NCBI RefSeq assembly: GCF_029961025.1
Contig: NZ_JASBVP010000011.1
Coordinates: forward strand, 233,045 to 297,044
Direction: 5' to 3'
Source of the DNA: Mycobacterium sp.
GTDB taxonomy: Bacteria > Actinomycetota > Actinomycetes > Mycobacteriales > Mycobacteriaceae
DNA length: 64,000 nucleotides
Shown here: positions 56,460 through 64,000 of the stretch, one piece after another
How the letters are laid out: each line of letters opens with the position of its first letter
How positions within the stretch are numbered: the stretch's first letter is position 1
Made by a program: the position numbers and the translations under genes
Notes under the pieces: generated by a model
Told to the model about the DNA's origin: nothing
The model's database searches: none
The model's input: only the letters and a program-made list of their open reading frames with translations

Positions 56460-57308
56460 TTAATCGCGCTGAAAGTAACTGAGCAGCCGCAAGATCTCGA
56501 TGTAAAGCCAGACCAGCGTCACCGTTAGGCCAAGGGCAATCCCCCAGGCTGCCTTCTCCGGCGCCCCGGCGCGAATCATCTGGTCGGCCGCATCGAAGTC
56601 GATCAGAAAGCTGAAAGCCGCCACACCGATGCACACCAGCGAGAACACAATCGCCAGGCCGCTGCCGTTGCGCAGCCCCAAACCCGCGCCGTGGCCGACC
56701 CCGACCATGCCGAGCACCAGATTGCCGATCATCAAGGCCAACACACCGAACAAGGCGGCCACGACCATCCGGGTGAACTTGGGGGTCACCCGGATGGCGC
56801 CGGTTTTGTAGACGACGAGCATGCCGGCGAACACGCCGAGCGTCCCCAAAATCGCCTGCCCGATGAGCACCCCGGCGTTGGTGGACGACACCTCGATGTT
56901 GGCCACCACAAACGAGATAGCACCGAGGAAAAGGCCCTCGAGTGCGCCGTAGCTGAGCACCAATGCGGGGCTGTCCTGCTTACGCCCCATGGTGGCGACC
57001 AACACCAGCCCCAAGCCGCCGAAGGCGCCGATCAGGGTGAGCGGCATCGCCAGGGCCACATTCGCCGCGACCATGAAATACGACACCACGGCCGCGGCCG
57101 ACAACACCGCCAGCGTCACCCCGGTCTTGGTGACGACGTCATCGATGGTCAGCGGACGAGCGACCGTGGCCTCGCGGTACGGGGCGTACGGGTCGGTCTG
57201 GTACCCCGGGTACCCTGGCTGGCGCGCGGTCACACCGCTGCCGAACTGCGCGTATCCGCCCCGCTGCCGCGGCAGTGAGCGAAATACCGGGTTGCTTGTC
57301 TCCCGCAC
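56460..57308 (-). CDS. Bax inhibitor-1/YccA-like membrane protein
   Basis: The 282-residue protein (Rv1072 type) has a polar, Tyr/Pro-rich N-terminus and seven hydrophobic segments of the Bax inhibitor-1-like family: TGVTLAVLSAAAVVSYFMVA, VALAMPLTLIGAFGGLGLVL, LSYGALEGLFLGAISFVVAN and ending VTLVWLYIEILRLLSYFQRD. FLIDFDAADQMIRAGAPEKA near 235 is highly conserved and holds paired Asp residues typical of pH-sensing relatives. The GTG at 57308 (VRETSNPVFRS) has AGAGGA upstream and matches the known start; the longer frame to 57359 was rejected. Confidence 0.88.
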   Translation of the reverse strand: MRETSNPVFRSLPRQRGGYAQFGSGVTARQPGYPGYQTDPYAPYREATVARPLTIDDVVTKTGVTLAVLSAAAVVSYFMVAANVALAMPLTLIGAFGGLGLVLVATMGRKQDSPALVLSYGALEGLFLGAISFVVANIEVSSTNAGVLIGQAILGTLGVFAGMLVVYKTGAIRVTPKFTRMVVAALFGVLALMIGNLVLGMVGVGHGAGLGLRNGSGLAIVFSLVCIGVAAFSFLIDFDAADQMIRAGAPEKAAWGIALGLTVTLVWLYIEILRLLSYFQRD

Positions 57309-57529
57309 CGTCGGTTCCTCTCTTGTGATGTAGCTCGAGCCGTGCGAACACCTCATCAACGACCGGAGGACCGCGCGGGTTCCCGTTTACCGTCCGCTTG
57401 TCGGCGCCACCCAGATCGCTGTCAAGACACACCTTACCCGGGGGCACCGCTACCCGGCCAACGATCTAGATTGCTGGTCATGTCCTGGCCCGCACTCGAG
57501 CACGGATACAGCGAGGGGAGACTACCGGT

Positions 57530-58579
57530 ATGACGGGCGGCATGACGGGTGAATCCGAGGAAATCCTGACCCGCGTCGAGGAGGGGGTCGGCTTTGTGAC
57601 ACTCAACCGGCCCAAGGCGATCAACTCGTTAACCCAGAACATGGTGAACACGCTCAGCAGTGTGCTGGCCCGGTGGGAAAACGACGAGGCGATTCACGCG
57701 GTGGTGCTCAGCGGCGCCGGAGACCGCGGGCTGTGCGCCGGCGGAGACGTGGTGATGATCTATCACAGCGCCCGCGCCGACGGTGTCGACGCACGACGGT
57801 TCTGGCGGGACGAGTACCTGCTCAACGCCCAGATCGGTCGCTTTGCCAAACCGTACGTCTCGTTGATGGACGGCATCGTCATGGGTGGCGGTGTCGGTGT
57901 GGGCGCGCACGCCAACACCCGGGTGGTGACCGACACCACCAAGATGGCGATGCCCGAGGTCGGTATCGGGTTCATCCCCGACGTCGGTGGCACCTACCTG
58001 CTGTCGCGGGCGCCGGGCGCGTTGGGCTTGCATGCGGCCCTGACCGGAGCACCGTTCTCCGGCGCCGACGCCATCGCGCTCGGATTCGCCGACCACTACG
58101 TGCCGCACGACAATCTCGGTAAGTTCACCCGGGCGATCGTCATCGACGGCGTCGCCGGTGCCCTGTCCAGTTACGCCGTCGAGCCTCCACCGAGCACCCT
58201 TGCTGCACAACAAGACTGGATCGACGAATGCTACGCGGGCGACACCGTTGCCGACATCGTCGACGCCCTGCGGCGACATCCCGCGAAAGCGGCCCATGAA
58301 GCGGCTGACCTGATAGCGAGCCGCTCCCCGATTGCACTGTCGGTGACGTTGGAAGCGGTGCGCCGGGCCGCCAAGCTCGAGACACTGGAAGAGGTTCTAA
58401 CGCAAGAATATCGGGTATCGTGCGCATCGCTGCGCTCCCATGATCTGGTGGAGGGCATCCGCGCGCAGATCATCGACAAGGATCGCAATCCGAGCTGGTC
58501 GCCGGCGACGCTGGCGGCGGTCCATGCGGCCGATATCGAGGCATATTTCACACCGGTCGACGACGACCTTACCTTCTAG
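57530..58579 (+). CDS. echA9: Enoyl-CoA hydratase/3-hydroxyisobutyryl-CoA hydrolase family, EchA9
   Basis: The 349-residue crotonase-fold protein resembles 3-hydroxyisobutyryl-CoA hydrolases of valine breakdown: [40 protein letters not shown] (oxyanion), [20 protein letters not shown] and [20 protein letters not shown] with the catalytic Glu, plus the longer C-terminus ([20 protein letters not shown]) that separates this group from simple hydratases. Start ATG 57530; a second ATG lies four codons in. echA8 begins 20 bases after its stop. Orthologue of Rv1071c. Confidence 0.92.
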   Translation: MTGGMTGESEEILTRVEEGVGFVTLNRPKAINSLTQNMVNTLSSVLARWENDEAIHAVVLSGAGDRGLCAGGDVVMIYHSARADGVDARRFWRDEYLLNAQIGRFAKPYVSLMDGIVMGGGVGVGAHANTRVVTDTTKMAMPEVGIGFIPDVGGTYLLSRAPGALGLHAALTGAPFSGADAIALGFADHYVPHDNLGKFTRAIVIDGVAGALSSYAVEPPPSTLAAQQDWIDECYAGDTVADIVDALRRHPAKAAHEAADLIASRSPIALSVTLEAVRRAAKLETLEEVLTQEYRVSCASLRSHDLVEGIRAQIIDKDRNPSWSPATLAAVHAADIEAYFTPVDDDLTF

Positions 58580-58599
58580 GGAGTTCTGGAAAGGCAGCC

Positions 58600-59373
58600 A
58601 TGGCCTACGAAACCATTTTGGTCGAACGTGACGGGCGGGTCGGCACCATCACGCTGAACCGGCCACAGGCCCTGAACGCGCTCAACAGTCAGGTGATGAA
58701 CGAAGTTACTAGCGCTGCAACAGAATTCGATAACGATGTGGGTATCGGTGCGATCATCATCACCGGTTCGGCGAAGGCGTTCGCCGCCGGTGCCGACATC
58801 AAGGAGATGGCCGGTCTGAGTTTCGCCGAGGTGTTCGCCGCGGACTATTTCGCCACCTGGGGCAAGCTGGCCGCGGTTCGCACCCCCACGATCGCCGCGG
58901 TCGCCGGGTACGCGCTGGGGGGCGGCTGCGAACTGGCGATGATGTGCGACCTGCTGATCGCCGCGGACACCGCGAAATTCGGTCAGCCCGAGATCAAACT
59001 GGGGGTGCTTCCCGGCATGGGCGGCTCACAGCGGCTGACCCGAGCCATCGGCAAGGCCAAGGCGATGGACCTCATCCTGACCGGACGCACCATCGACGCC
59101 GCCGAGGCCGAGCGCAGCGGGCTGGTGTCGCGGGTGGTGCCGGCCGAGAACCTGCTGACCGAGGCGAAGGCCGTCGCCAAAAGCATCTCCGAAATGTCAC
59201 TGTCGGCGACCCGGATGGCCAAGGAGGCCGTTAACCGGGCCTTCGAATCTACCCTGAGCGAAGGGCTTCTTTATGAACGCCGGCTATTTCATTCGGCGTT
59301 CGCCACCGAGGACCAGTCCGAGGGAATGACGGCGTTCATCGAGAAACGCCCGCCGCGCTTCACGCACCGCTGA
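58600..59373 (+). CDS. echA8: Enoyl-CoA hydratase EchA8
   Basis: The 257-residue enzyme hydrates trans-2-enoyl-CoA in beta-oxidation. [40 protein letters not shown] (oxyanion), [20 protein letters not shown] (first Glu) and [20 protein letters not shown] (second Glu) are complete. The ATG at 58600 follows GGAAAGGCAGCC. It forms a pair with echA9. Orthologue of Rv1070c. M. tuberculosis next has a run including two PE_PGRS genes, which is absent here. Confidence 0.95.
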   Translation: MAYETILVERDGRVGTITLNRPQALNALNSQVMNEVTSAATEFDNDVGIGAIIITGSAKAFAAGADIKEMAGLSFAEVFAADYFATWGKLAAVRTPTIAAVAGYALGGGCELAMMCDLLIAADTAKFGQPEIKLGVLPGMGGSQRLTRAIGKAKAMDLILTGRTIDAAEAERSGLVSRVVPAENLLTEAKAVAKSISEMSLSATRMAKEAVNRAFESTLSEGLLYERRLFHSAFATEDQSEGMTAFIEKRPPRFTHR

Positions 59374-59490
59374 GTGATCCGGTGACCGGCAAGGCCGGAC
59401 GCGGCGGCTTGTCCGCCACGGCCGGCTAGCGCGAGTGGGCCCGCTCGCTGACGCCGCGCCCAACGTGGCCGAAAGCTAGCTCGGGGCGTC

Positions 59491-60357
59491 TCACGTCCGG
59501 GTATGCTGCGCCGCCTCAACCGCCGGGCTCAGATCGGCGCGGTGGATCCGGTGCGCGGGCGGGTCGGGTAGCACCAGGTCGCTGGTGATCTGCAGGGTGG
59601 GCCCGACGTGGACCAATTCTCCGGGGGCGAGGGGGCGCCAGCGCGGGTCCTGGTCCATCGGTTCGCTGGCGAAGACCACCGACGGGGCGGCCCGCAGCTG
59701 ATCTGAGCGAGCCCGAATCCGGTTGGTGCGCAACTCAAAACCGAAGCCGGATACCGGCGCTCGGCGGTCCAGCAGGTACAGGCCGTGTGGCTCCGGGTAG
59801 CGCAGGGCCCAGATGTCACCGGCGGTGCTCAACAGCAGATTGACAGCGTAGATCGGCACGTTGGCGGCGAGCCATTTCATGGCGGCGACCACACCGGCCG
59901 ACACGTCGCCGTCATGAGCGCGGATCGAGGCGGTGATCAACGCGAACACCCGCTCGGAATCGGTCTGACCCAACACCAGATCCGCGGTGCCGAGCTCGCG
60001 CAGCCGGTCATCGAGCACATCGAGCCCCGCCAGCACGCCGTTGTGCGCGAAGATGCGGCCATCCTGCAGGAACGGGTGGGTGTTCACGACGCTGCGCGGC
60101 CCGGCGGTCGCGTAGCGCACATGGGCGATGAAGGTGGTGCCCGTCAACTCGTGCGCCTCGGTGGCAAACTCGGTGTCTCGCCACGCCGCCATCGGTTGCT
60201 TTCGCAGCAGCGGGCGGCCATTCGCCTCGAAGACCCCCAGCCCGGTGCCATCGGGGTTGCGTCGGCTTTGCGCAGCCAGGTTGTCGGGGGCGTCCAGCAA
60301 CCAGAACGTGGCGGTGACCACGTTGCCCCCGGCGTGCAACCCGAAGAGCCGACACAT
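59491..60357 (-). CDS. Class II glutamine amidotransferase-like protein (Rv1061-like)
   Basis: The 288-residue protein begins MCRLFGLHAGG, so removal of Met would leave the Ntn nucleophile Cys2. NPDGTGLGVFEANG, TFIAHVRYATAGPRSVVNTH and RIFAHNGVLAGLDVLDDRLR are the glutamine-binding parts; QTDSERVFALI follows. The group is related to EgtC and DUG3, which hydrolyse gamma-glutamyl bonds. The substrate here is unknown. Order (fadD14 upstream, echA8 beyond) and length fit Rv1061. Confidence 0.87.
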   Translation of the reverse strand: MCRLFGLHAGGNVVTATFWLLDAPDNLAAQSRRNPDGTGLGVFEANGRPLLRKQPMAAWRDTEFATEAHELTGTTFIAHVRYATAGPRSVVNTHPFLQDGRIFAHNGVLAGLDVLDDRLRELGTADLVLGQTDSERVFALITASIRAHDGDVSAGVVAAMKWLAANVPIYAVNLLLSTAGDIWALRYPEPHGLYLLDRRAPVSGFGFELRTNRIRARSDQLRAAPSVVFASEPMDQDPRWRPLAPGELVHVGPTLQITSDLVLPDPPAHRIHRADLSPAVEAAQHTRT

Positions 60358-60421
60358 GCCGCCGACGGTACTATCGCGGCCTTAGCCCCCGGGCGCCCGG
60401 ACGGCGGCCCGAAACACCCGC

Positions 60422-62053
60422 TCAGTCACGCACCTCGATCACCTGGTAGTGGTTCTCCGCGTAACGCGATCGGATCGTCTTCTTGTCGTACTTTCCGACG
60501 CTGGTGCGGGGAATCTCGGTGACGAACGTCCACCTCTCCGGGAGCCACCACCGGGCCACCTTGTCGGCCAGAAAGCGCCGCAGCTCCCCGGCGCTGACCG
60601 ATGCGCCTTCTTTGCGGACGACGGCGGCCAGCGGTCGTTCCTGCCAGCGCTCGTCGGGAACCCCGACGACGGCGGCCTCAACCACGTCCGGGTGTGCGAT
60701 CAGCCAATTCTCCAGCTCCACCGACGAAATCCACTCACCGCCGGACTTGATCACGTCTTTGGCGCGGTCGGTCAAAGTGATGAAGCCGTGCTCGTCGATG
60801 CGGCCCACGTCGCCGGTGCGCAACCAGCCCGATCGGAACTTGGACTCGTCGTGGCCCTTGTAGTAGGAGCCGGTGACCCACGGACCGCGAACCTCCAACT
60901 CGCCGACCGCAACCCCGTCATTCGGCAGCACGTTGTCGTCGTCGTCGACAATCCGGGCCTCCACCCCGCACAGCGGTCTGCCCTGGGTAGCGCGAAATGC
61001 CCAGTGCTGGTCTTCCGGGGTACCCGGCGGCGGCCACGCCATGGCGGCCAGCGGCGACGTCTCGGTCATGCCCCACGCTTGCCGGATCTGGACGCCGTGC
61101 TTCTCCTCAAAGGCGCGCATCAGCGAGACCGGAACCGCCGAGCCCCCGCAGGCAACCGACCGCAGCGACGAGAGGTCGTGATCGGGTTCCTTGTCCAGAT
61201 AGTGCAGGACATCGTTCCAGATGGTGGGCACCGCGCCGGCCACGGTGGGCCGCAGCTTCTCGATCAGCTCAACCAGCGATCTGGCGTCCAGGTGGCGGTC
61301 GGGGAGCACCAGATCCGCGCCCGCCATCAGCGCCGCATACGGCAGCCCCCAGGCGTTGGCGTGAAACATCGGCACCACCGGCAGCACCCGGTCGCTGCAG
61401 CCGATCCCGATGCCGTTGGCGGTACAGGCCGCCATGGCGTGCAGGTAGCTCGAGCGGTGGCTGTAGACCACCCCTTTGGGGTGGCCGGTGGTTCCGCTGG
61501 TGTAGCACATCGCCGCCGCGGCGTCCTCGTCGAGCTGCGGCCAGGCGAACTCCGTGGACTCGCCGTCGATGGCGTCGGCGTAGCGCAGCACGGTCTTACC
61601 CGATTCTTGCAGCGGCGCCGGGTCTCCCTCCCCGACCGCGATCACGGTGTGCACGGTGTTCATCCGGGGCAAGATCGGTGCCAGCAGCGCGGCCAGCGAC
61701 GTGTCGACCAAAACCACCTGGTCTTCGGCTTCGTTGGCAACATAGGCGATCTGGTCGGGAAAAAGCCGGATGTTGAGGGTGTGCAGCACCGCACCCATCG
61801 CCGGCACCGCCAGATATGCCGCCAGGTGTCCGGTGTTATTCCACATGAACGTGGCGACGCGCTCATCCCCGGTGATACCGATGCGGCGCAGCGCGTTCGC
61901 CAACTGGCCCACCTGCCGGCCCAGCTCGCGGTAGCTGCAGGAGCGGTAGCCGTCACCGGTCGCGGTGGTGACGGTGCGCGCGCCGTGCACGCCGGTGGCG
62001 TAGTTAAGGATGGCGGTGATCGTCAACGGGTGGTGCTGCATGGTGCTATCCAT
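60422..62053 (-). CDS. fadD14: Medium/long-chain fatty acyl-CoA ligase FadD14
   Basis: The 543-residue adenylate-forming enzyme activates fatty acids to acyl-CoA. AAAMCYTSGTTGHPKGVVYS is the phosphate-binding loop, RQAWGMTETSPLAAMAWPPP the motif A5, RSGWLRTGDVGRIDEHGFIT (A7), DRAKDVIKSGGEWISSVELE (A8) and PRTSVGKYDKKTIR (A10, catalytic Lys). All motifs are intact, unlike the ligase pseudogene at 1867. Length equals that of Rv1058. It starts at ATG 62053; the next gene on this strand ends 65 bases downstream. Confidence 0.92.
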   Translation of the reverse strand: MDSTMQHHPLTITAILNYATGVHGARTVTTATGDGYRSCSYRELGRQVGQLANALRRIGITGDERVATFMWNNTGHLAAYLAVPAMGAVLHTLNIRLFPDQIAYVANEAEDQVVLVDTSLAALLAPILPRMNTVHTVIAVGEGDPAPLQESGKTVLRYADAIDGESTEFAWPQLDEDAAAAMCYTSGTTGHPKGVVYSHRSSYLHAMAACTANGIGIGCSDRVLPVVPMFHANAWGLPYAALMAGADLVLPDRHLDARSLVELIEKLRPTVAGAVPTIWNDVLHYLDKEPDHDLSSLRSVACGGSAVPVSLMRAFEEKHGVQIRQAWGMTETSPLAAMAWPPPGTPEDQHWAFRATQGRPLCGVEARIVDDDDNVLPNDGVAVGELEVRGPWVTGSYYKGHDESKFRSGWLRTGDVGRIDEHGFITLTDRAKDVIKSGGEWISSVELENWLIAHPDVVEAAVVGVPDERWQERPLAAVVRKEGASVSAGELRRFLADKVARWWLPERWTFVTEIPRTSVGKYDKKTIRSRYAENHYQVIEVRD

Positions 62054-62734
62054 CGGTGGTCCGCCCTTCGGTTCGCGGCGCGGTGCCGCCCCATCGTCGC
62101 TGGGTCTGCGCTGGGGCGAATGCTAGTGCCACCGGCGACAGCTGTGGTAGCCCCCGGGGTATTGCGGTTTGGCCTTGACGTCGCTGACGGGGTGCGAGGA
62201 GATCGATGCGATGGGGTGCTCGATCGCCCCGATCCACCGGCTGACACCGGCACCACACCGCCCCCGGCCGGGGCTTGCTGCACGATTCCCAAGGATGCGC
62301 CGAATGTGGAATGTGGTTCGTGAAGCGCGGCGCCGTTCCCACAGCGACCTGCGATGTCAAGGTGGCGCTGGCGCCGACGGTGTGTAGTACGTCGTCGGGA
62401 ACTCGAGTTACCCAAAAGACGACGGATAACAAGCTATGCCGCTCCCGCCGGCTGAACAGCGATCCCCGGTGCGTCATGATGTGTCCGAGGAATAAATTTA
62501 CCCATAAATTTACCAATGAAATCGTCACCTGGACAACATGATTCAACACACAGCCACCGTGGATTTCCCGGGCCACCGCCGGTTTCGCGTCTAGCATGTA
62601 ACGTAAGACAAGTTAAATCGGGCTCGACCACGAAGTAGATGAGATCCCAGGCGCACATGGGTAGGAACTGCACATGGTTAGGAACTGAAAGAACGCGGCG
62701 CCCAAGGGGCTGCCCGCCAAGCGCTGGCGAACAT
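62054..62734. other. Sparse intergenic region upstream of fadD14
   Basis: I see no convincing gene in these 681 bases. A + strand frame at 62275-62541 has poor codon use and a Cys/Thr-rich product. The region is AT-richer than average around 62490-62530, contains a 12-bp tandem repeat there, and has taggaactg twice at about 62663 and 62681. It probably holds promoters for fadD14 (leftward). Confidence 0.5.
62492..62515. repeat. 12-bp direct repeat pair, AT-rich
   Basis: ataaatttaccc and ataaatttacca are adjacent and match at 11 of 12 bases. The period is close to one helical turn, which suits two regulator monomers side by side on one face. In this GC-rich genome such a run is unlikely by chance. 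Confidence 0.7.
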
Positions 62735-63040
62735 TCACAAACCCGGTTCAACAGGTCCCTCGGGTGCGGGCGCACACCAAGGCTGTCGGTATGACGGTTG
62801 GCCGCCGCCTCTGGGGCTTCCCGGTCCGACACGTCGGGGCTGTACCAGCGGTTTGCACCGGGGTGTCGGCGCGGGCATGCCCTGCGCCCCACTTCCCGGT
62901 CCACCGGGGTCCGGTTGGCAGTCCAGGCACGGCGGCGGATCCGACGGGGCTGCGTTGACCAGCCCTGCCCCAAACATCGGTACCGGTATGCCGACCGCAA
63001 TAGCGATCGCCGTCGCTGCGGCACGGCGCTTCGCATACAT
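62735..63040 (-). CDS. Small secreted proline-rich protein
   Basis: A 101-residue product with a clear signal peptide (KRRAAATAIAIAVGIPVPMF, cleavage probably after GAGLVNAA near residue 31) and a mature part rich in Pro, Gly and Cys (PPPCLDCQPDPGG, then TPRCKPL and PWCAPAP). The four cysteines could form two disulfides. ATG 63040 follows GGAAAGGAACGG. I do not recognise a family; short Pro-rich exported proteins of this type are common in mycobacteria. Confidence 0.7.
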   Translation of the reverse strand: MYAKRRAAATAIAIAVGIPVPMFGAGLVNAAPSDPPPCLDCQPDPGGPGSGAQGMPAPTPRCKPLVQPRRVGPGSPRGGGQPSYRQPWCAPAPEGPVEPGL

Positions 63041-63314
63041 TTTCCGTCCGTTCCTTTCCAGACTGCGGTGGTCATTACGCTGGGACCGCACTCGTCCAAA
63101 CCGCGTGGCGCCGAAAACCACCGCAACAGCACCGCACTGCGACGCCGCCGCAGGCATTTGCCGACTGCTACCACACCCGACTGTATTGGGTAAGACCATT
63201 ATTGTCGCGTAGTTGGGCGGATGCAGGGCCCGCCGCGGTCGCCCTCGGACAACAAGCGGCCACGGAAGCCGGATCCGACAGGACAACCGCGCTGATTTAG
63301 ACGATGATGTAGGG

Positions 63315-63683
63315 ATGCGACTGCAGGTGATGCTTGCCTGCCTCGCCGGCGTCGTCAGCCTTGCCGCGCCGGCGCAGGCCGACCCGAGCAGTACCGACCC
63401 AGGTGCTGATACGGGTTTTCTGGACTCTCTCAAGAGAGCGAACATCACCTATCGCGACGGACCGGCTGCGATCGGGGCCGCCAAATTTGCGTGCGATCTG
63501 ATGGACCAGGGCCAGCCGGAATTCGAGGTGATCAAACGTGTAGCGGAGCTCAATCCGGGCTTCGGCCTCTCCGGTGCCACCAGGTTCACGGCGCTGGCAT
63601 CGAGTGCATATTGCCCCCAGTACCTTTCGGAGTCCAGCGTTAAGACCACCACTCCTTTCCCCGGCTTCCCAAGCCGAGGGTGA
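63315..63683 (+). CDS. Secreted DUF732 protein
   Basis: A 122-residue protein with a signal peptide (LQVMLACLAGVVSLAAPAQA, cleavage after AQA) and a DUF732 domain: TGFLDSLKRANITYRDGPAA, KFACDLMDQGQPEFEVIKRV and ALASSAYCPQYL. The two conserved cysteines (FACDL and AYCPQ) should pair. DUF732 proteins are small, exported, mycobacteria-rich and of unknown role. ATG 63315 is preceded by a weak AGGG. Confidence 0.82.
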   Translation: MRLQVMLACLAGVVSLAAPAQADPSSTDPGADTGFLDSLKRANITYRDGPAAIGAAKFACDLMDQGQPEFEVIKRVAELNPGFGLSGATRFTALASSAYCPQYLSESSVKTTTPFPGFPSRG

Positions 63684-64000
63684 CGCACAACGTTCCGTCA
63701 ACGCCGGACAGCTACGCGGTCTGTCGGGAACACCCGCCCGACGTGCCGCCACCGCCCGACGTGCCGCCACACTGGTGTGCGGGACAACGACGCCGGTGGA
63801 AAGCCGGCCTTAGTCTTAGCGATGCTCCGTCCATTCGCGGATGCGCCGCTGTGGCGGCGCGCTTGCCCAACCGGCATTGTCCGGCGCACCCGCTGCTGGC
63901 GCAGCTACTTCAGCACCGCGTTACCAGCTCGTTTAAACCGTTAACTGGCTCTTCTCCACGAACCTGGGAGTGAGTGGGGAGGCTCGGGCGAAACGCCGCG
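63684..64000. other. Right end: no firm gene; weak overlapping frame
   Basis: A frame from GTG 63680, overlapping the DUF732 stop (GTGA), runs to 63973 and reads MTHNVPSTPDSYAVCREHPP and then PDVPPPPDVPP. Its codon use is ambiguous and I do not call it a gene. An 18-bp perfect tandem duplication (63735 and 63753) lies within it. Confidence 0.35.
63735..63770 (+). repeat. 18-bp perfect tandem duplication
   Basis: cgcccgacgtgccgccac occurs twice in succession. In the weak frame from 63680 it repeats PPDVPP. Confidence 0.85.

Noticed and set aside
60449..62323. 624-codon + strand frame opposite fadD14
   Set aside because: Antisense shadow; fadD14 has all adenylation motifs.

Overview
This window is high-GC actinobacterial DNA, and the gene content and order place it in a slow-growing-type, non-tuberculous Mycobacterium. 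The evidence is a long run of mycobacterial orthologues (ychF, ispH, xseAB, glpX, fum, phoH2, desA2, coaA, Z-FPP synthase, mca, greA, metB, cbs, lipU, fadA3, echA9, echA8, fadD14) whose order matches Rv1112 down to Rv1058 of M. tuberculosis, with the + strand here equal to the Rv 'c' strand. I cannot name the species. Rv numbers are recalled from family knowledge, not from a search.

Region 1 (1-17 kb) is accessory. It opens with a transposase cut by the window edge, then a decayed acyl-AMP ligase/acyltransferase gene and a relic of a PHP-domain gene. A dormancy-type island follows: an Rv0079-like ribosome hibernation factor with its Rv0080-like partner, RtcB RNA ligase with archease, two phosphoribosyltransferase-hydrolase fusions (Rv0571c-like), a methyltransferase and a GNAT acetyltransferase, DUF4193 and DUF2267 proteins, and a PEP synthase. 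At least four copies of a DosR-box-like sequence (core TAGGGCCGAAAGTCC or its complement) and two copies of a conserved 41-bp double-box promoter lie before these genes, so I read the block as a hypoxia/NO dormancy regulon island combining ribosome preservation, RNA repair and gluconeogenic entry.

Region 2 (17-23.2 kb) is a surface-modification cluster: DUF5989, SxtJ-like membrane protein, NodU/CmcH carbamoyltransferase and a membrane-anchored SGNH hydrolase in a tightly overlapping minus-strand operon, facing an acyltransferase-3/SGNH fusion. It looks set up to O-carbamoylate and O-acylate an extracellular glycan or lipid.

Region 3 (23.2-62 kb) is the core block. Differences from the M. tuberculosis order are informative. 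The 3-beta-HSD/MazEF3 segment after xseB is absent and replaced by a SAM methyltransferase, a catalytically altered SDR and a double Lrp-type regulator. The glyA1 slot holds a long-form SHMT. The PE/PE_PGRS/celA2 genes between coaA and the Z-FPP synthase are missing. No DUF4307 gene is seen before greA. A TM2-domain gene beside pra is broken. Two different 54-bp tandem repeats occur, one upstream of ychF and one in frame in glpX.

Region 4 (62-64 kb) holds two small secreted proteins and otherwise sparse, apparently non-coding sequence. I saw no tRNA, rRNA or CRISPR array.
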